The position numbers and the translations under genes were made by a program. This document shows, piece by piece, positions 21,301-33,319 of a DNA stretch of 64,000 nt (position 1 is its first letter; each line of letters starts with the position of its first letter). This DNA comes from Glandiceps talaboti (Eukaryota > Hemichordata > Enteropneusta > Spengelidae): assembly GCF_964340395.1 (NCBI RefSeq), contig NC_135557.1, positions 2,851,216 to 2,915,215 on the forward strand, given 5' to 3'. The notes beneath the pieces are model-generated. The model worked only from the letters and a program-made list of their open reading frames with translations, did no database searches and had not been told where the DNA came from.

Positions 21301-22150
21301 GCTATAGGCAGTAAGTTTATATAGCTATAGGCAGTAAGTTTATATAGCTATAGGCAGTAAGTTTATATAGCTATAGGCAGTAAGTTTATATAGCTATAGG
21401 CAGTAAGTTTATATAGCTATAGGCAGTAAGTTTATATAGCTATAGGCAGTAAGTTTATATAGCTATAGGCAGTAAGTTTATATAGCTATAGGCAGTAAGT
21501 CTATATAGCTATAGGCAGTAAGTCTATATAGCTATAGGCAGTAAGTTTATATAGCTATAGGCAGTAAGTCTATATAGCTATAGGCAGTAAGTCTATATAG
21601 CTATAGGCAGTAAGTCTATATAGCTATAGGCAGTAAGTTTATATAGCTATAGGCAGTAAGTTTATATAGCTATAGGCAGTAAGTTTATATAGCTATAGCC
21701 AGTAAGTTTATATAGCTATAGGCAGTAAGTTTATATAGCTATAGGCAGTAAGTTTATATAGCTATAGGCAGTAAGTTTATATAGCTATAGGCAGTAAGTT
21801 TATATAGCTATAGGCAGTAAGTTTATATAGCTATAGGCAGTAAGTTTATATAGCTATAGGCAGTAAGTTTATATAGCTATAGGCAGTAAGTCTATATAGC
21901 TATAGGCAGTAAGTTTATATAGCTATAGGCAGTAAGTTTATATAGCTATAGGCAGTAAGTTTATATAGCTATAGGCAGTAAGTTTATATAGCTATAGGCA
22001 GTAAGTCTGTATAGCTATAGGCAGTAAGTCTATATAGCTATAGGCAGTAAGTTTATATAGCTATAGGCAGTAAGTTTATATAGCTATAGGCAGTAAGTTT
22101 ATATAGCTATAGGCAGTAAGTTTATATAGCTATAGGCAGTAAGTTTATAG
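18328..22150. repeat. 23-bp satellite array, about 166 copies, with 1,426-bp higher-order repeat
   Basis: The unit reads TATATAGCTATAGGCAGTAA plus GTT or GTC, and its core TATAGCTATA is palindromic. Length is constant at 23 bp. One site is T or C; rarer markers are GGC to GAC (18409-18505 only), GGC to GCC (20272, 21698) and TATA to TGTA (20582, 22008). The rare markers and the T/C string recur exactly 1,426 bp (62 units) apart. It lies upstream of the claudin-like gene. Confidence 0.97.
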
Positions 22151-22156
22151 AAATAA

Positions 22157-23099
22157 CTTTCATATAGCCACCCAACTGTATGAAACTAGAATTAAACTGC
22201 TTTCATAGAGCCACCCAACTGTATGAGACTAGAATTAAACTGCTTCATAGAGCCACCCTACTGTATGAGACTAGAATTAAACTGCTTTCATAGAGCCACC
22301 CAACTGTATGAAACTAGAATTAAACTGCTTTCATAGAGCCACCCTACTGTATGAAACTAGAATTAAACTGCTTTCATAGAGCCACCCAACTGTATGAGAC
22401 TAGAATTAAACTGCTTCATAGAGCCACCCTACTGTATGAGACTAGAATTAAACTGCTTTCATAGAGCCACCCAACTGTATGAAACTAGAATTAAACTGCT
22501 TTCATAGAGCCACCCTACTGTATGAAACTAGAATTAAACTGCTTTCATAGAGCCACCCTACTGTATGAGACTATAATTAAACTGCTTTCATAGAGCCACC
22601 CTACTGTATGAAACTAGAATTAAACTGCTTTCATAGAGCCACCCAACTGTATGAGACTAGAATTAAACTGCTTTCATAGAGCCACCCAACTGTATGAGAC
22701 TAGAATTAAACTGCTTTCATAGAGCCACCCAACTGTATGAGACTAGAATTAAACTGCTTTCATAGAGCCACCCTACTGTATGAAACTAGAAATAAACTGC
22801 TTTCATAGAGCCACCCTACTGTATGAAACTAGAATTAAACTGCTTTCATAGAGCCACCCTACTGTATGAAACTAGAATTAAACTGCTTTCATAGAGCCAC
22901 CCTACTGTATGAAACTAGAATTAAACTGCTTTCATAGAGCCACCCTACTGTATGAAACTAGAATTAAACTGCTTTCATAGAGCCACCCTACTGTATGAAA
23001 CTAGAAATAAACTGCTTTCATAGAGCCACCCTACTGTATGAAACTAGAATTAAACTGCTTTCATAGAGCCACCCTACTGTATGAGACTATAATTAAACT
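22157..23099. repeat. 43-bp minisatellite, about 22 copies
   Basis: The unit contains CATAGAGCCACCCWACTGTA then TGARACTAGAATTAAACTGC. Two units lack one T (42 bp) and lie 171 bp apart, marking a four-unit duplication. The array starts directly where the 23-bp array ends. Confidence 0.95.
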
Positions 23100-24023
<924 letters not shown>

Positions 24024-24090
24024 CTCGGTGAGTATCAATCTGGTAAGACAGTGCTCTATACCGCAGTGGCAGAGCGTAATAGTATGTATG
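24024..24090 (+). mobile_element. Short repeat embedded in microsatellites, copy 1
   Basis: TAACTCGGTGAGTATCAATC, then AAGACAGTGCTCTATACCGC and AGAGCGTAATAGTA, flanked by AT and CATA/TATG repeats. The same about 65-bp segment occurs at 35590-35655, also after an AT run. Confidence 0.7.
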
Positions 24091-24511
24091 TATATACATA
24101 CATACATACATACATACATACATACATACATACTTACATACATACATAAAAAACAACCCAAAAAACCACATGTACACACAGACAAAAGAACCGTAACTAT
24201 CCAGTATCTATGCATTTTATCATCAACGATCATAGTGTATTAGATATGTATATTTCAGGAATGTGTAAGGGTTCTGGCGATGAGAATCGATTGAGGTTGA
24301 AGGAGGAAAAAATTATTTTCCGTCGGAGAATGCTGGAATCCCTTGGAATTAATAGATTATTTACATCATTTCCTGTCTAACTACGCTTATTCTATATTGC
24401 AGGCGTGTTATGTAGGGTTCTTTTTGGTGTGTGTGAATTTTAAAACTTTTCACACGTATAACCGTTCTGTTCCATAACATTCAGAAGATATAGTCTGGTA
24501 TTTACCAACTA

Positions 24512-24610
24512 CGTTGAGCCTTGAATACTTTGAAAAAGAATTTTTATTCGAAACGTCGGATTGCATCTAGTTATTCGGACTGTCTCACACGTTCCTTATG
24601 CATTTTTTCC
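24512..24610 (+). mobile_element. GAAACGTCGGA-type repeat next to CATA microsatellite, copy 1
   Basis: TTGAATACTTTGAAAAAGAA, TTTTTATTCGAAACGTCGGA and TTATTCGGACTGTCTCACAC, followed by the CATA run at 24613. The reverse-complement copy at 58512-58605 shows this is a family with a microsatellite tail. Confidence 0.7.
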
Positions 24611-24612
24611 CT

Positions 24613-24823
24613 ACATACATAAATACATACATACATACATACATACATACATACATACATACATACATACATACATACATAAATGCATACATACATACAT
24701 ACATACATGCATACATACATACATACATACATACATACATACATACATAAATACATACATAAATACATACATACATACATACATACATACACATACATAC
24801 ATACATAAATACATACATACATA
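24613..24823. repeat. CATA microsatellite, left flank of LTR element
   Basis: CATA repeats with AAATA and GCATA variants, ending at the TGTTACGA start of the LTR element. Confidence 0.97.
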
Positions 24824-25537
24824 TGTTACGACGCTGAATTGGGCAGCTGCAACGTTAACCCGTGTTCAGCGATAAACTTTAGACTCGCCCGGATAGCAAT
24901 CAGAGAGGTACCGATTTCACGAAACAGTGCTCTGTAAAAGAATCAAACTCACAAAGACACAAATATTACTTTTGTGTTGAATGACTTATACGATTTGCAG
25001 CATGGGGAACTATTTGCTTCAGCTCCAGTCAATTACAGTTAATTATCAAAGTTCTTTCGAGTAATTTCAGCTCAGCTCACAATTTCTCAAGAACCCGCTG
25101 GTATCGCTCTCAACTCCAGTCGCCAACTGACTTAGTCTCCGGAATAGCGAATTCCAAAGCTACTTCAAACGCATACGTCATCAACATTTTTATTTAAAAC
25201 ATTGTTCATTCCGTATTACAAATATGGTTAACAAACAAATTGTTTACAACAAAAGATTCTCTCTTAACCTTATTTAGTAAATGTTTATTAATATAATTAA
25301 TTCAACTCAGCAATAAGCAGTTTGTTGAACCGTCCTAAATAATTCTAGCTAGACAGCTGTTGATTCAATTGGGACACAATTTATCACTCTAAGATGACAT
25401 GTGACCTCTACTCATTAGGATAGAATAACATTACTTGACCCGGCTCTGTCTCATTAATCAATGTGACCTTATCACTTGTGTCTTTTGTCAACAGAGGAAT
25501 TATCAAATCTTAAATGTTTATTTTGTGACTCGTAACA
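24824..25537 (-). repeat. Long terminal repeat (3' LTR in element orientation)
   Basis: 714 bp with intact TGTTACGA and TCGTAACA ends. The 696 bp from 24842 match 27700-28395 almost perfectly. Confidence 0.88.
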
Positions 25538-25551
25538 CCATTCCCCCCGTC
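25538..25551 (-). other. Polypurine tract of the LTR element
   Basis: Minus-strand GACGGGGGGAATGG ends exactly at the LTR start, the position where plus-strand DNA synthesis is primed in LTR elements. It is the main evidence for element orientation. Confidence 0.65.
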
Positions 25552-26408
25552 AAAATATGTTTTGTTCCCAAAACACGTAACCAGCCAAAATGTAAGAGAA
25601 GCTAATTAAGTTCACAAAATATTGGGAAGAGCGAAAGTGATGGCACTGAAAGATGAAGGTCACATACTGTCAAAGTGACTATTGAGGACAGACGAGCCCG
25701 TATAGTTTATATCATACATCAAGTCAAGTAAAGTTTGATAAATATAAAGTAAAGAAGGAATTTTTTTTTTTTTTAAGGTAAAAACCTGATAATCCGTAAA
25801 AATTTGGAAAGTCGGAAATGTGAAGATAGCTTAAATGCCAAAGAAATGGTAAAAGGGTTTGTTGAGATGTCGTGAGACAAAGGTTTTGTAATATCCATCA
25901 AAATTTGTTCACAAAATTCACTTATCTAGCTTAATTAACTTAATTATCTTAAATAATTCTTAATTATAAAAGGCGAAAAGAGTCGCAAAATTGTTCTTAA
26001 TTGAAAATTTAAATCTTCAAAATGTTTCATGTAAACTTGTAAAAGTTCAAAACTGTCCGAGAGTCTAAGAGTTCAACTTCATTTCAACAATTAGAGTTGA
26101 AAATGTTAAGAGTTCAAAAGTTTGTGTCTTAATATAATAATATTGAGGAACTGAAAAGAAACGTCAATATGATGACGTGAAAGTTGAAAGTAGCTCAACA
26201 ACTTTGTTCCTTAAAGACATTTAAAAGTTAAAGTATTGAGATCACAACTGTCTCTCAATTTGCAGTGTGAAAGGTATCTCAATGTTCAGAGACTAAAAGT
26301 CCTTAATTAGATCTAATTAGACGTCAAAATAAAATAGGTACCATAAAAATATTTAATTGTTCATTAAATTTGATAACTGTCAACCATCAAAATTCCAGCG
26401 ACTGTTCC

Positions 26409-27077
26409 TTAAATTGTAAACCATGTCAAGTTCAAGGGGTCACATTTCGGAATAGAGTTTTGAGGTTGAAGTGGAGTCGCATTTGCACTAGTCTGTCGGC
26501 TAATGTCGTTACCGTTGCTAGCGTGGATGTCTGTCGTCACATCACTTAATCTACTGTTTACGAGTCTAGCATCTTCATGAATGAAGGGGCTCTCTAAAGG
26601 GTTAAAGGGGCTCTCTAAAGGGTTGTCATGAATTGTGCAATTATGTAAAGAGGTCATGTCCCTACTAGAATTACACATAGGATGATCTGAAATAGTAGGC
26701 AACATCGGGATGACATGCATTTCATGATCAATTGGACTGGCCTCAGAAGCCGTTGTCTTAACCATCAGTTTGTGCCAATATTGTTTAATGGCACGTAGGC
26801 AGTACTTATAAGTAATCATAAATATGATACAGAGAGCAAAAATACATATTGCCTCAACAATATATTTAATATAATCGGTGTTATGTGGAGGTTCAAATGG
26901 TTTTGTAGGGGATGGGTTTGTAGATATGAACCAAGAAATTTCCTGCGCTTCAACTCTTTTGGCCAATAAGATTTGTAACGCTATACTAAAATTTCTCATT
27001 TTCCACATCAGATATATGGACAATGCCAAGTTAACACACGATAATGCTAGGGTCACCCAAATTGAATTTGGAAACAT
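26409..27077 (-). CDS. Two-helix membrane protein of the LTR element
   Basis: 222 codons from a true ATG (AATGTTTCC context). A first hydrophobic helix lies at about residues 8-25 (VTLALSCVNLALSIYLMW). A second lies at about 71-90 (IVEAICIFALCIIFMITYKY), followed by a long polar tail of about 130 residues with a tandem NPLESPF duplication. I recognise no enzyme motif. Given the position between a deletion and the polypurine tract, it may be the C-terminal, membrane-anchored remnant of an envelope-like ORF or an accessory protein; this is inference from topology only. Confidence 0.5.
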   Translation of the reverse strand: MFPNSIWVTLALSCVNLALSIYLMWKMRNFSIALQILLAKRVEAQEISWFISTNPSPTKPFEPPHNTDYIKYIVEAICIFALCIIFMITYKYCLRAIKQYWHKLMVKTTASEASPIDHEMHVIPMLPTISDHPMCNSSRDMTSLHNCTIHDNPLESPFNPLESPFIHEDARLVNSRLSDVTTDIHASNGNDISRQTSANATPLQPQNSIPKCDPLNLTWFTI

Positions 27078-27507
27078 TGTAAATACTGATGGATCACATT
27101 ATTTAAAGTTCATGTTTAAGAGTGGTCATTTAGAAAACCCTCATGATTGATTCTGCAAGTTATACCTAATAAGGAATTAGATATAAATACAGCTGTGATT
27201 GTGTGAATAATTGAACAGTCTGGCCAGACGATGTGTGTTAGGGGCCACAAGGGTACTTCTTAAGTGACCACTCAAAAAACAACTAGATTTAATCACAAGA
27301 AATAGGTCCTCCAATTGTACTTTCTCATTTGTCACTGGTGTCACAAAACAATGTCACATTTCATTACCATATTGGGCTACACATTTTTGACTAATGTACG
27401 GTAAATATTTTATACATGTCACTAGTGTTCCAACTTGCAATGCACTTCCATTTCGATAACATTACTTTGAATGAACACTTCCTGTTTAAATATACTGAGG
27501 TTTCAAA

Positions 27508-27795
27508 ATGACTATTTGGCTTAACGAGGAACACGGAATATGGGCAATGGAAGCTCTGGATTGTAATTGTCTTCTACGAGAGGATTCATTTTATGAAGCT
27601 TTACGTCAACATTGCGACCCAGCTGATTTAGAATTCTTACGTTTACAACGTATAGCTACAACTCCAGCAAATGAAGACTACGCACCCATTTTCGAGGATG
27701 GCAGCTGCAACGTTAACCCGTGTTCAGCGGTAAACTTTAGACTCGCCCGGATAGCAATCAGAGAGGTACCGATTTCACGAAACAGTGCTCTGTAA
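27508..27795 (+). CDS. Short antisense ORF running into the LTR
   Basis: 95 codons from an ATG with A at -3. The first 64 codons (MTIWLNEEHGIWAMEALDCN onward) are outside the LTR and look coding in composition. The last 31 are in the LTR and are open in both LTR copies (ending IREVPISRNSAL). It runs opposite to the element and to the 26409-27077 ORF. It could be a captured host fragment, an antisense retroelement gene, or chance at the deletion junction. I do not recognise the protein. Confidence 0.3.
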   Translation: MTIWLNEEHGIWAMEALDCNCLLREDSFYEALRQHCDPADLEFLRLQRIATTPANEDYAPIFEDGSCNVNPCSAVNFRLARIAIREVPISRNSAL

Positions 27796-28395
27796 AAGAA
27801 TCAAACTCACAAAGACACAAATATTACTTTTGTGTTGAATGACTTATACGATTTGCAGCATGGGGAACTATTTGCTTCAGCTCCAGTCAATTACAGTTAA
27901 TTATCAAAGTTCTTTCGAGTAATTTCAGCTCAGCTCACAATTTCTCAAGAACCCGCTGGTATCGCTCTCAACTCCAGTCGCCAACTGACTTAGTCTCCGG
28001 AATAGCGAGTTCCAAAGCTACTTCAAACGCATACGTCATCAACATTTTTATTTAAAACATTGTTCATTCCGTATTACAAATATGGTTAACAAACAAATTG
28101 TTTACAACAAAAGATTCTCTCTTAACCTTATTTAGTAAATGTTTATTAATATAATTAATTCAACTCAGCAATAAGCAGTTTGTTGAACCGTCCTAAATAA
28201 TTCTAGCTAGACAGCTGTTGATTCAATTGGGACACAATTTATCACTCTAAGATGACATGTGACCTCTACTCATTAGGATAGAATAACATTACTTGACCCG
28301 GCTCTGTCTCATTAATCAATGTGACCTTATCACTTGTGTCTTTTGTCAACAGAGGAATTATCAAATCTTAAATGTTTATTTTGTGACTCGTAACA
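27700..28395 (-). repeat. Long terminal repeat (5' LTR, last 18 bases missing)
   Basis: Matches the left LTR except A/G changes at about 27729 and 28008. Its left end stops at GGCAGCTGC, where unrelated internal sequence begins. Confidence 0.88.
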
Positions 28396-28615
28396 CATAC
28401 ATACATACATACACATACATACATACATACATACATACATACATACATACATACATACACATACATACATACATACATACATACATACATACATACATAC
28501 ATACATACATACATACATACATTCATACATACATACATAGTTACACACACACATACATACATACATACATACATACATACATACATAGTTACACACACAT
28601 ACATACATACATACA

Positions 28616-28649
<34 letters not shown>

Positions 28650-28898
28650 CATACATAGTTACACACACATACATACATACATACATACATACATACATAC
28701 ATACATACATACATACATACATACATACATTCATACATACATAGTTACACACACATACATACATACATACATACATACATACATACATACATACATACAT
28801 ACATACATACATACATACATAGTTACACACACATACATACATATACATACATACATACATACATACATACATGCATACATACATACATACATACATAC
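28396..28898. repeat. CATA microsatellite, right flank of LTR element
   Basis: CATA repeats broken five times by an identical CATAGTTACACACACATAC block, showing block-wise expansion. Confidence 0.97.
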
Positions 28899-28904
28899 AT
28901 GTAC

Positions 28905-29820
28905 AGTCAGTCGAAGTCTTGGTAGATAGATGGTATTAGTCTATACTACATACAACATTTCTCCTATTTACTAAGAATTGAGGTTAATCACAGATTTACC
29001 AGGACTATATTATCAGTGTTGGACAACTCCGTATTCAGGTATTTAGAAGAAGTATGACACCCCGAAAACTGTACACATGTGACAACGCACTTCAATAACA
29101 GTAATACTGGTTGTAACGATCCAATGTTAGGTGTACGTCCCCTACGTGAACCGGGAAGTCATTTTATGTACCACTCAGTCAATAGTCTGACAGCACACCT
29201 ACATATATTTACACACATTTTCGTGTTCGTTGCGCAATGTAGAGTAGCTCTCAATTCTCTTTATTACATCGACTAAATGATTCAATAAATGGGTAAAACT
29301 TAAAATTTGGGTAATGGTTGTAAATAGGAATGACTCCATCGCTCCCTCTCCACCCCAAACACATATACGCCATTTTATCCGTATCGCTTACATGGCATAG
29401 ACTACTAAAAGCGCACAACAATGAATGTATACGTTATATGTATTCACAATCTAATTTGTCTTTCTAAATCTGCACATCTATATGACTGTGAATATTATAG
29501 CATGCCATCTCTCAGAGTAATTAATATGAATTGATGATGAAGAGATTGACATGAACCCTAAGGTCCTGACGAAGTGACATATCACATGTACCCGTACACG
29601 ATTGTACTAAGTGTACAGGCACTTTCTCTTCCTAGGTCAAGTTGATTAGAGAACGAACGATATACGTACCATAAGTTGTGTTATGTCAAATGATACAGAC
29701 ACCTGTTGATTTTCAGTCGATTAATATCCAGTCGTGGTGTTAGAGCTTATAGCCTTGTTATACCTTACAATGTATTAAATGAAAGTAATGTAAATTATGG
29801 GTAGTACGTTTACGATTCCA
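28905..29820. other. No feature seen
   Basis: No convincing frame or repeat between the CATA microsatellite and the LINE relic. Confidence 0.4.
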
Positions 29821-29824
29821 GGAA

Positions 29825-32474
29825 GTGAGTGACCCCAGGTCACTTGGTAACGTTTGGTTGGCTAGGACTTCTACTTTAAGAAGTAGAAGTCCTGTGCAAA
29901 ACAAAACCCGTTTGAATTGGCGCAAACTTGACAGCATCACGATTACAGAAACGTATACCAAGTCGCTTTCTGAAATATTAAATACTGCTGACTTCAATGA
30001 ACACAAACTTTCATGCCCAGTTGACATTGATCACTATACAAATAAATTTAAACCATTTCTAAGCCTTATTGGAAAGACATACAGGCACTGCACAAAAAAG
30101 CATGGGAACTTCGTAATACATGGATACAAGCCGGTAGGCCAAGAGGGTTACAACATCCCAGGCTATATATAGACACTACAAAGAATCTAAACGAGACTTT
30201 AGGTGTGAACTAAGGCGACGACAACGCCAAGAAGAATATGAAAACTATAACTTTATAGAAAATTCAATGGAATTCGACCAATCTGTCTTCTGGCGCAATA
30301 TTAACCGGCACAGAAAAAAACAACCGTGACAGTTTCCCTGTTCTAAAAGCAATGAAACAATTTCAGAGCCAGTCCGTGTTGTCAATGCCTTTGCGGATTA
30401 TTTCAGAGAGCTTTATGAACCAGCAGAAGATAATAACTTTTTTAAAAGAGATTTCAAAGTCAAGATTGACAATGAACTTGATAGACTAGTTGAAAAAAGT
30501 AACAGCAACACCGAAACCTTACTGTGTACACCATTCACACAAAATGAGATACTAACTGCAATCAGGAAGTTAAAACGTGGAAAAGCAGGTGGGCCTGACT
30601 CATTAACATATGAACATATAATCTTCGGGGGACCATCTGTTGCTGACTGTCTCTCACGCCTTTACAATGCCATTGTTACAGTAGAATACATACCAACGTC
30701 GCTCAAATCTGCATACCTTGTCCCCATCTTCAAATGAGGTAATAAAGATCGATCGGACAAATCAAACTACAGGGGAATAACCCTGTTGCCATCAATCCAC
30801 AAATTATTCGAACTATGCATTTCTAAACGTATGCAATCCTGGCTCAATGAAAAAGTCATACCACACCCTTTACAAGCTGGATACCAACCTGGCCAGAGTA
30901 ACATAACCACACCCTTTACAAGCTGGACACCAACCTGGCCAGAGTAACATAACCACACCCTTTACAAGCTGGATACCAACCTGGCCAGAGTAACATAACC
31001 ACACCCTTTACAAGCTGGACACCAACCTGGCCAGAGTAACATAACCACACCCTTTACAAGCTGGATACCAACCTGGCCAGAGTAACATAACCACACCCTT
31101 TACAAGCTGGATACCAACCTGGCCAGAGTAACATAACCACACCCTTTACAAGCTGGATACCAACCTGGCCAGAGTAACATAACCACAGCCTTTGTCATTC
31201 TGGAGACAATATACCACCATATTGAAAGACATAGCAAATTATTCATTGTGTTGCTTAGACTTCCACAAAGCTTTTGATTCCTTTTGGTGGAATGGGCTAT
31301 TTTACGAGATGTATTCTATGGGCATAAATTCAAAACTATGGCGAATTCTACGTACGATGTTTATTGTATTACAGAAGTTGACTCAATTACGATCGTTGGC
31401 TTGCAAATTTCAAATACGTCGTCAACAATGGAACGTACACTTTCTGCTTGTAAAAAAGGCAGAGGTTTGATTAATTCTCTACGAAGTGTTGGGGTTGGAC
31501 CACATGGACTTAACCCAATCGTCAGTGCTGAATTGTGGAAACGCATGTGCCTCCCAGCAGCCTTATAAGCGGTGAAGTGTGGACATACACTAATACTGAA
31601 TTAATAATGCTTGAAAAGTGTCAGCGTTACGCTGCGAAAATTATTCAAGGTCTACCTCCGAGAACTTCAACAGATTTAACTTTAGGTGCTCTAGGTTTAA
31701 TGTCAGTAGAAGCCTATATTGATAAGTGCAAATTACGCTTTTTCGGAACTCTATGCAACAATGACAATTCGTCGACTAGGAACCATATATTTCTACTACG
31801 TCTTTTTGAGTTCAAACTTTCTTCAGTTAAAAGATGTATGGATTTCATTCCTGATATTGTGGAAATCTTGTCAAAATACAATCTTTCATGCTTCCTCGAT
31901 GAATTCTGTACAACAAGCTATTTTCCTCCTAAAACAATATGGAAAACCATTGTAAAGGAAGCCATTAATGAAAACGAGTACAATCTTTGGAGACAGAGAC
32001 TAGATAGTAGAGATGAATTATTACTCTTGTACTGTTTCATCTGTATTTCCAATCACGTAAGTTTCCTCAATACAGGCCAATAGTTTACAAAATAGTGAAA
32101 ATCCTAGCCTCTTTAGGACAAACTGAATGTTCTAAATGCCAAAAGCTTGTTGGAGATTATCTAACTCATTTATTGACCTCATGTCGTATTATGGCTGTAT
32201 AAAGAGATATTTTCTGGTCAACTCTTTTTTATAATATCAACGTTTGCTGTACGTTTGTACAACTTAAATGAAGTTAATTTTACCATCAGTATTTTAGAAG
32301 GTAGTAAAACACACTTTCAACAACCGAACAAATAGGAAATATTCAAGATAAAATCCTTAAGTTTATCGTTTAACTGACTAATGAAGTCATGCACTCTATA
32401 CTTATTTATTTATTATTTTGTTTTTGTATATTTGTGAACTGAGTTGTAACTCTTCTCTTTGGAGAGGAATAAAG

Positions 32475-32513
<39 letters not shown>

Positions 32514-32530
32514 CGACAACAACTACAACA
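29825..32530 (+). pseudogene. Decayed non-LTR retrotransposon (reverse transcriptase with internal damage)
   Basis: Pieces of one ORF2-like protein appear in shifting frames. 29825-30172 is the linker after the endonuclease. About 30270-30860 reads QSVFWRNINRHRK, then LKRGKAGGPDSLTYEHI, a frame-breaking TGA at 30735, then NYRGITLLPSIHKLFE and LQAGYQPGQSN (RT motifs). 31240-31360 reads FHKAFDSFWWNGLFYEMYSM (motif A region). 31535-32083 reads the C-terminal MLEKCQRYAAKIIQGLPPRT and onward. The YxDD region is missing, apparently by deletion near 31360-31400. A 46-bp repeat splits the RT domain. The 3' end is GGAATAAAGAAACAACAACA with a CAA tail. It cannot be functional. Clade not assigned. Confidence 0.8.
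30861..31190 (+). repeat. 46-bp tandem repeat, 7 copies, inside LINE reverse transcriptase
   Basis: Units start at 30861, 30907, 30953, 30999, 31045, 31091 and 31137, with a partial at 31183. The unit is the RT coding segment CCACACCCTTTACAAGCTGG plus 26 bases. Only the ATACC/ACACC position varies. Because 46 is not a multiple of 3, each copy shifts the frame. Confidence 0.95.
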
Positions 32531-32634
32531 ACTCACTCACTCACTCACTCACTCACTCACTCACCCACCCACCCACCCACCCACCCACTCACTCACTCAC
32601 TCACTCACTCACTCACTCACTCACTCACTCACTA
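32476..32634. repeat. CAA then ACTC microsatellite at LINE tail
   Basis: CAA repeats directly after GGAATAAAGAAA form the retrotransposon tail. ACTC/ACCC repeats follow. Confidence 0.95.
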
Positions 32635-33050
32635 AGCAGTCCGAACATTTAGTGACTTCATAAAATAATCTAAACGTACTCTAGATGTTTGTTTTATATT
32701 TTATTTTTTTTAGAATGAATGGCAATCCTTTAAATGGAATTGGTCAAAAGTTTATCTTTGACATGCTAAGTTTAACGTTCTCCTTAAAGAATGGCATAAA
32801 GATGAAATGTTTCCAAATTTTGTGGCAGTACTTCACTTGTTTTTGGCGGGGTGCAGGTGTTATTTAAAAAAAATAAAGGGTCGCCACAGCCTCCCTTTAA
32901 GTTGATGTCTGGGAAGACAAGCTAAATTACCAATATAATATATTAATTGTTATATAATTGTTGAATTGGGTAACACTCGCTATCTGCGACCACACCTACA
33001 CCCAATCTCCGCAGTTTTGCAGTTTTCAAAGAATAAGGAAATATGTTTAC

Positions 33051-33315
33051 CAATTGCCATCATAACACTCCCAGCTAGTGAAATAACCCATGATGTACGT
33101 GCTGATCCTGACTTAAACGATGTCTGCAAAGCTACGAATGCTGGACCCAAGGAATGAAAACCACCAACCACGACAATACTACATACGTGACACGCCAGGA
33201 TAACAAGCCAGCCATAGATACCACCGTCATTTCCGTCAGTATTCATTCTATCGTTATGGTCGTAGACACCGAATTGAAAACTGCTACCGTGGTGACTGTC
33301 GCTATATCCATCCAT
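33051..33315 (-). CDS. SLC16 (monocarboxylate transporter)-like, first coding exon only
   Basis: ATG at 33315, 88 codons, then donor GTAAAC at 33050 (phase 1). After a polar N-terminus of about 30 residues comes DGGIYGWLVILACH, which resembles the D-GG-GW-VV motif opening TM1 of SLC16 proteins. A FHSLGPAF segment follows, then TSWVISL at the start of TM2. Exon termination inside TM2 in phase 1 is also usual for the family. These are major-facilitator carriers of monocarboxylates or related solutes at the plasma membrane; the substrate cannot be told here. The family's tryptophan (DGGWGW) is replaced by IYGW. I could not find the following exons in the minus strand to the left, where mobile elements fill 24-32.5 kb; they may lie outside the window or have been lost. 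Confidence 0.7.
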
Positions 33316-33319
33316 GCAG

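Larger units (their letters stand above)
24824..28395 (-). mobile_element. Non-autonomous LTR retroelement inserted in a CATA microsatellite
   Basis: Direct repeats 24842-25537 and 27700-28395 (696 bp each) differ at only two positions that I noticed. Outer ends are TGTTACGA at 24824 and TCGTAACA ending at 28395, perfect inverted termini of the TG...CA type. CATA repeats lie directly outside both ends. On the minus strand a purine tract (GACGGGGGGAATGG) directly precedes the TGTTACGA of the LTR at 25537, which sets the orientation: 5' LTR on the right, 3' LTR on the left. The 5' LTR lacks its last 18 bases and no primer-binding site is visible, so a deletion has joined it to internal sequence. 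The 2.1-kb interior has no gag or pol; it holds one minus-strand ORF (26409-27077) and one plus-strand ORF (27508). It must have been mobilised in trans, and the LTR identity implies a recent insertion. Confidence 0.85.

Noticed and set aside
18328-22150. CRISPR-like array
   Set aside because: Units are contiguous without variable spacers, and the genome is eukaryotic; these are satellites.
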